Source of the DNA: Paraburkholderia bannensis NBRC 103871
GTDB taxonomy: Bacteria; Pseudomonadota; Gammaproteobacteria; Burkholderiales; Burkholderiaceae
Direction: 5' to 3'
DNA: 44,181 nucleotides
Assembly: GCF_000685015.1 (NCBI RefSeq)
Contig: NZ_BAYA01000048.1
Coordinates: forward strand, 1-44,181
In this document: in pieces, positions 41,785-44,181 of the stretch
Numbering within the stretch: the first letter of the stretch is position 1
How the letters are laid out: each line of letters begins with the position of its first letter
Program-made: the position numbers and the translations under genes
The notes under the pieces: generated by a model
Databases searched by the model: none
The model's input: only the letters and a program-made list of their open reading frames with translations
What the model was told of the DNA's origin: nothing

Positions 41785-42287
41785 AACGTTATGCCCACTC
41801 GCGTTATCGACAATTCTTTTAGCTACTTGAGTTTACTTTTTCCATGATTGATTTTTGATGAAGAACAAAAAATATCCGATAACATGAAGAATGACAATTG
41901 CTTAAGGAAACCTTCACTTTTTTTGTATATGCGTTGAAAGTTATAGGTATGGATTTTCAAATTTGATGATTGGGTCGATCTGACTTCAACCTGCGAGCAA
42001 TGGCCGAACGTTACATGCGCGGTGGAGATCAATCTCCCCGAGTTTTTGCGCTGGCTTCACGTTCGTATCTTGACGGTAGTTTTATCGAGGTAACCGCAAT
42101 TCATGCGGCCGTTATGCATTTTTATGCGCCGGGCATCGATCGAAAATACCCTCAGTCTTTCTTCAGCTTCACAGGGTATGATGTGTCCGATAAAACGCGT
42201 TTCTTGTGCGCATGCTCTGCGTATGTTCGTCCACACTTTCCCGGTACGCACCGGGATCAAGAACCCGCGACATAGAGGGGGCTAGTG
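41785..42287. other. AT-rich intergenic region, no gene assigned
   Basis: The + frame 41970-42275 is open for 101 codons but has no recognisable domain and no ribosome binding site. The region is more AT-rich than the window average and should contain promoters for both flanking genes. Confidence 0.4.
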
Positions 42288-42635
42288 ATGAACGCCACTG
42301 CTATCGTTGAATTTCGCACGCATCTTCTTGTTGCTTCGCTGATTGCAACGATTCTCCAGGGACTGGTTATAGGTGGCATGCTTGTTCTCGAAATGCCAGA
42401 AGCCTGGTTTACCTCATCGGTCTTTCGCGCTGCCTCCATTTGTATCGTAGTTGCTGGTGTGGTGGCAGTGCGTTATGTTGCTGCGGCTGCCTTTCGAGGC
42501 GCTCATCGCCGAGGGCATTTGTCGTTGGATGCGACGGGGCACAATCTCATTGCGATTTCAGATGTGTGCCCTTATGCACAACTTGTTCTGCTTCATATGC
42601 GACTGAATCGCCGGCGCTACGGAGCTGTTGTCTGA
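42288..42635 (+). CDS. Small membrane protein upstream of hpnI
   Basis: The 115-residue protein has two hydrophobic helices (about 12-36, LLVASLIATILQGLVIGGMLVL, and about 45-67, AASICIVVAGVVAVRYVAAAAF) and a polar C-terminus. The ATG at 42288 has GAGGGGG about eight bases upstream; an overlapping GTG at 42285 is an alternative. It lies on the same strand as hpnI, 264 bases before it. I do not recognise a family. Confidence 0.6.
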   Translation: MNATAIVEFRTHLLVASLIATILQGLVIGGMLVLEMPEAWFTSSVFRAASICIVVAGVVAVRYVAAAAFRGAHRRGHLSLDATGHNLIAISDVCPYAQLVLLHMRLNRRRYGAVV

Positions 42636-42899
42636 TCCTGACCGCGTTTGCATGATCGCGTCCAGCCATGCTCTGAACGTGGTTCTTGAACCGTGTATGA
42701 AAACTACGGGGCGGACTCATTGGCCAAATCTTCTGGATCTCTTCGAGAAAGTCTTTCCAACTGGGGCTGGAGATGCCGCAGGCGGGTCTTGTCCACCGTC
42801 GCACCGGGGCGCCGTGTCGTTCTATCCCTTGTTCTGCTTACCGCACTGGGTCTGGTCCTGCTGTGCGCGAAAAAAAACGAGACGCCAGACTTCAGTAGC
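42636..42899 (+). other. Possible 5' extension or remnant before hpnI
   Basis: The hpnI frame is open back to 42693 and there encodes a basic segment and a membrane-helix-like stretch (RRVVLSLVLLTALGLVLLCAKK). It may be the end of a broken small membrane protein fused in frame rather than part of HpnI. Confidence 0.35.
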
Positions 42900-44045
42900 A
42901 TGTTATTGAATTTTCTTGCAATCGCGTCCGGAATCGGCGTCGTTGGTGCACTCAGTTACACCATTTTTGCGACTTCGCGGATTGTCCAGTTTTTTTCCCA
43001 GGCACCCGTGGTGGCAAACTGCTTCCCTGATGTCACGATTTTGAAACCGTTGCACGGAGACGAATGGCAGCTCGCGGCGCATCTTGAGTCGTTTATCGAG
43101 CAGGACTATCCCGGGAAGGTGCAGTACATATTCGGTGTGCATGACGGGGAGGATAAGGCACTCGCTACATTAGAGCTTCTTCGCCATCGCTATCCGGGTA
43201 AGCAGATATCGGTTGTGATTGATACCCGGTTATATGGGCCCAACCGGAAGATAGCGAATCTCGTTAATATGCTTGAGCACGCAACCAGTGATGTTTTGTG
43301 TTTCGCTGACAGTGATGTTCTTGTTACTCCCGACTATTTGCGTGCAATCGTCAGCGAACTTCAGGTGCCGGGAGTTGGTCTGGTTACGACGGTCTACCGA
43401 GGTCGTTGCTCCGTAGACTTCTGGGCGCACGTGGCTGGCGCGCTGACCGATTATCACTTTCTGCCTGGCGTAATCACGGGACTGGCTCTTGGTCGCGCCC
43501 GGCCCTGTTTCGGACAGTCTATCGCGATGATGCGGGGGACGCTCGCGGAGATCGGGGGGCTCGTCCAATTTGCCCACCATCTCGCTGAGGACCATGCAAT
43601 TGGAGAAGCTGTACGACGTGCCGGCAAGCGTGTGACGGTTTTGCCGAAAGTTGTCCTGCATGCCTGTACCTATGGAACTTTCCTCGGTATGTTCCGACAC
43701 GAATTGCGTTGGAGTCGCACGATACGCGCAGCTGATCGCTGGGGGCATGCTGGCGCCATACTGATGCATCCACTTCCACTGGCAATCCTGACCACTATAT
43801 TTTCGCAGGGCGCAGATATATCGTGGATCGCGCTCTGTGCGTCGCTTGGAGCGCGTGTCGCGTTGGTCTACACAATCGACCGGGTGACGTGTCAGAGGTC
43901 GAAAGGATTACTCTGGCTTCCTCTATGGGACGTTCTACAGTTTGTGATCTACATTGCGAGTTTCTGTTCATCCTCTGTGGTCTGGCGCGGAACGCGTTTC
44001 CGTGTTGACCGTAGTGGCATGCTTTCACCCGATCGGGAAAGATGA
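42900..44045 (+). CDS. hpnI: Hopanoid biosynthesis glycosyltransferase HpnI
   Basis: The 381-residue enzyme is a family 2 glycosyltransferase of the ceramide-glucosyltransferase type. HpnI adds N-acetylglucosamine to bacteriohopanetetrol in the synthesis of composite hopanoids. Motifs are PDVTILKPLHGDE near the N-terminus, GPNRKIANLVNM, the DxD-type FADSDVLV, HFLPGVITGLALGRARPCFG, the catalytic Asp region HHLAEDHAIGEAV and HELRWSRTIR (the QxxRW-like site). An N-terminal helix (LLNFLAIASGIGVVGALSYTIF) and C-terminal helices place it in the inner membrane. The start at 42900 gives the usual family length, although no good Shine-Dalgarno precedes it. hpnJ and hpnK are not seen in the remaining 136 bases. 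Confidence 0.88.
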   Translation: MLLNFLAIASGIGVVGALSYTIFATSRIVQFFSQAPVVANCFPDVTILKPLHGDEWQLAAHLESFIEQDYPGKVQYIFGVHDGEDKALATLELLRHRYPGKQISVVIDTRLYGPNRKIANLVNMLEHATSDVLCFADSDVLVTPDYLRAIVSELQVPGVGLVTTVYRGRCSVDFWAHVAGALTDYHFLPGVITGLALGRARPCFGQSIAMMRGTLAEIGGLVQFAHHLAEDHAIGEAVRRAGKRVTVLPKVVLHACTYGTFLGMFRHELRWSRTIRAADRWGHAGAILMHPLPLAILTTIFSQGADISWIALCASLGARVALVYTIDRVTCQRSKGLLWLPLWDVLQFVIYIASFCSSSVVWRGTRFRVDRSGMLSPDRER

Positions 44046-44181
44046 GTCAGGGCATTCGGACGCTCTGGGCATAGCCAGGCAAGCCGCGCTGGCGTTCTGG
44101 CATGGCTCCCTGGCTGTCCCTGCCGACACCGCGCTGGGAGTTCCGTACTTCAATCGAGAAGGCCGGACTCGCGGCGAGGTC
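44046..44181. other. Window end, no gene assigned
   Basis: One + strand frame is open to the window edge (LGIARQAALAFWHGSLAVPA), without a recognised start or family. Whether it belongs to a gene cut by the edge cannot be decided. Confidence 0.25.

Noticed and set aside
1..44181. CRISPR arrays, tRNA or rRNA genes
   Set aside because: No regularly spaced short repeats and no cloverleaf or ribosomal RNA sequence was noticed on either strand by eye.

Overview
The window looks like part of a chromosome or large replicon from a betaproteobacterium of the Burkholderia/Paraburkholderia/Caballeronia group. The reasons are its high GC content, the DUF4148 secreted proteins, the hopanoid glycosyltransferase HpnI, an H-NS protein of the short Burkholderia type, and the families of IS3, IS6 and IS66 elements. 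This assignment rests on gene content recognised by eye; no search was run.

Layout. 0.2-4.5 kb is a decayed block: broken pal, a broken small gene, the 3' remnant of a CLC antiporter, and broken petA (Rieske) and degP genes, followed by an intact APC permease (leftward). 5.6-8.4 kb holds a truncated DUF4239 gene and an intact nhaA behind a riboswitch-like leader. 8.8-12.5 kb is a leftward group: MFS transporter, periplasmic protein, FtsI-like penicillin-binding protein. 12.8-15.1 kb holds a lipoprotein and a MarR-CLC pair. 16.1-19.0 kb holds a membrane protein, a second CLC of the same length and a broken copy of the MFS gene. 19.1-24.0 kb is the intact counterpart of the left block: pal, then leftward MarR, APC permease, CLC with CBS domains and a small protein. 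24.1-25.6 kb is insertion-sequence debris, followed by hns. 26.2-30.2 kb holds a chemoreceptor and a PDC-type hybrid histidine kinase. 30.6-31.5 kb holds a broken second nhaA with its own leader and a possible small RNA. 31.7-34.6 kb is a DUF4148-response regulator-histidine kinase operon with a second DUF4148 gene. 34.9-38.4 kb holds pstS with a Pho box and a response-regulator gene split by an IS3 element. 39-44 kb holds a cupredoxin, a frameshifted methyltransferase, a small Asp/Gly-rich protein, a membrane protein and hpnI.

How it may work together (inference). Much of the window is made of duplicated ion and solute transporters (three CLC, two APC, two MFS, two NhaA), with one copy intact and another decaying. 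Six intergenic sites share one promoter design: a direct repeat of the form YTTAAK-N5-YTTAAK, and in most of them a -10-like hexamer 10 nt downstream. They precede the first APC permease, both MFS copies, both DUF4148 genes (one heading the OmpR-family two-component operon) and the interrupted response regulator. This is the repeat known for PmrA/QseB-type regulators, so the local two-component system may control a scattered envelope and ion-homeostasis regulon. RNA-level control is also suggested: paired nhaA leaders with compensatory changes, and intrinsic terminators directly before the start codon of both MFS copies.
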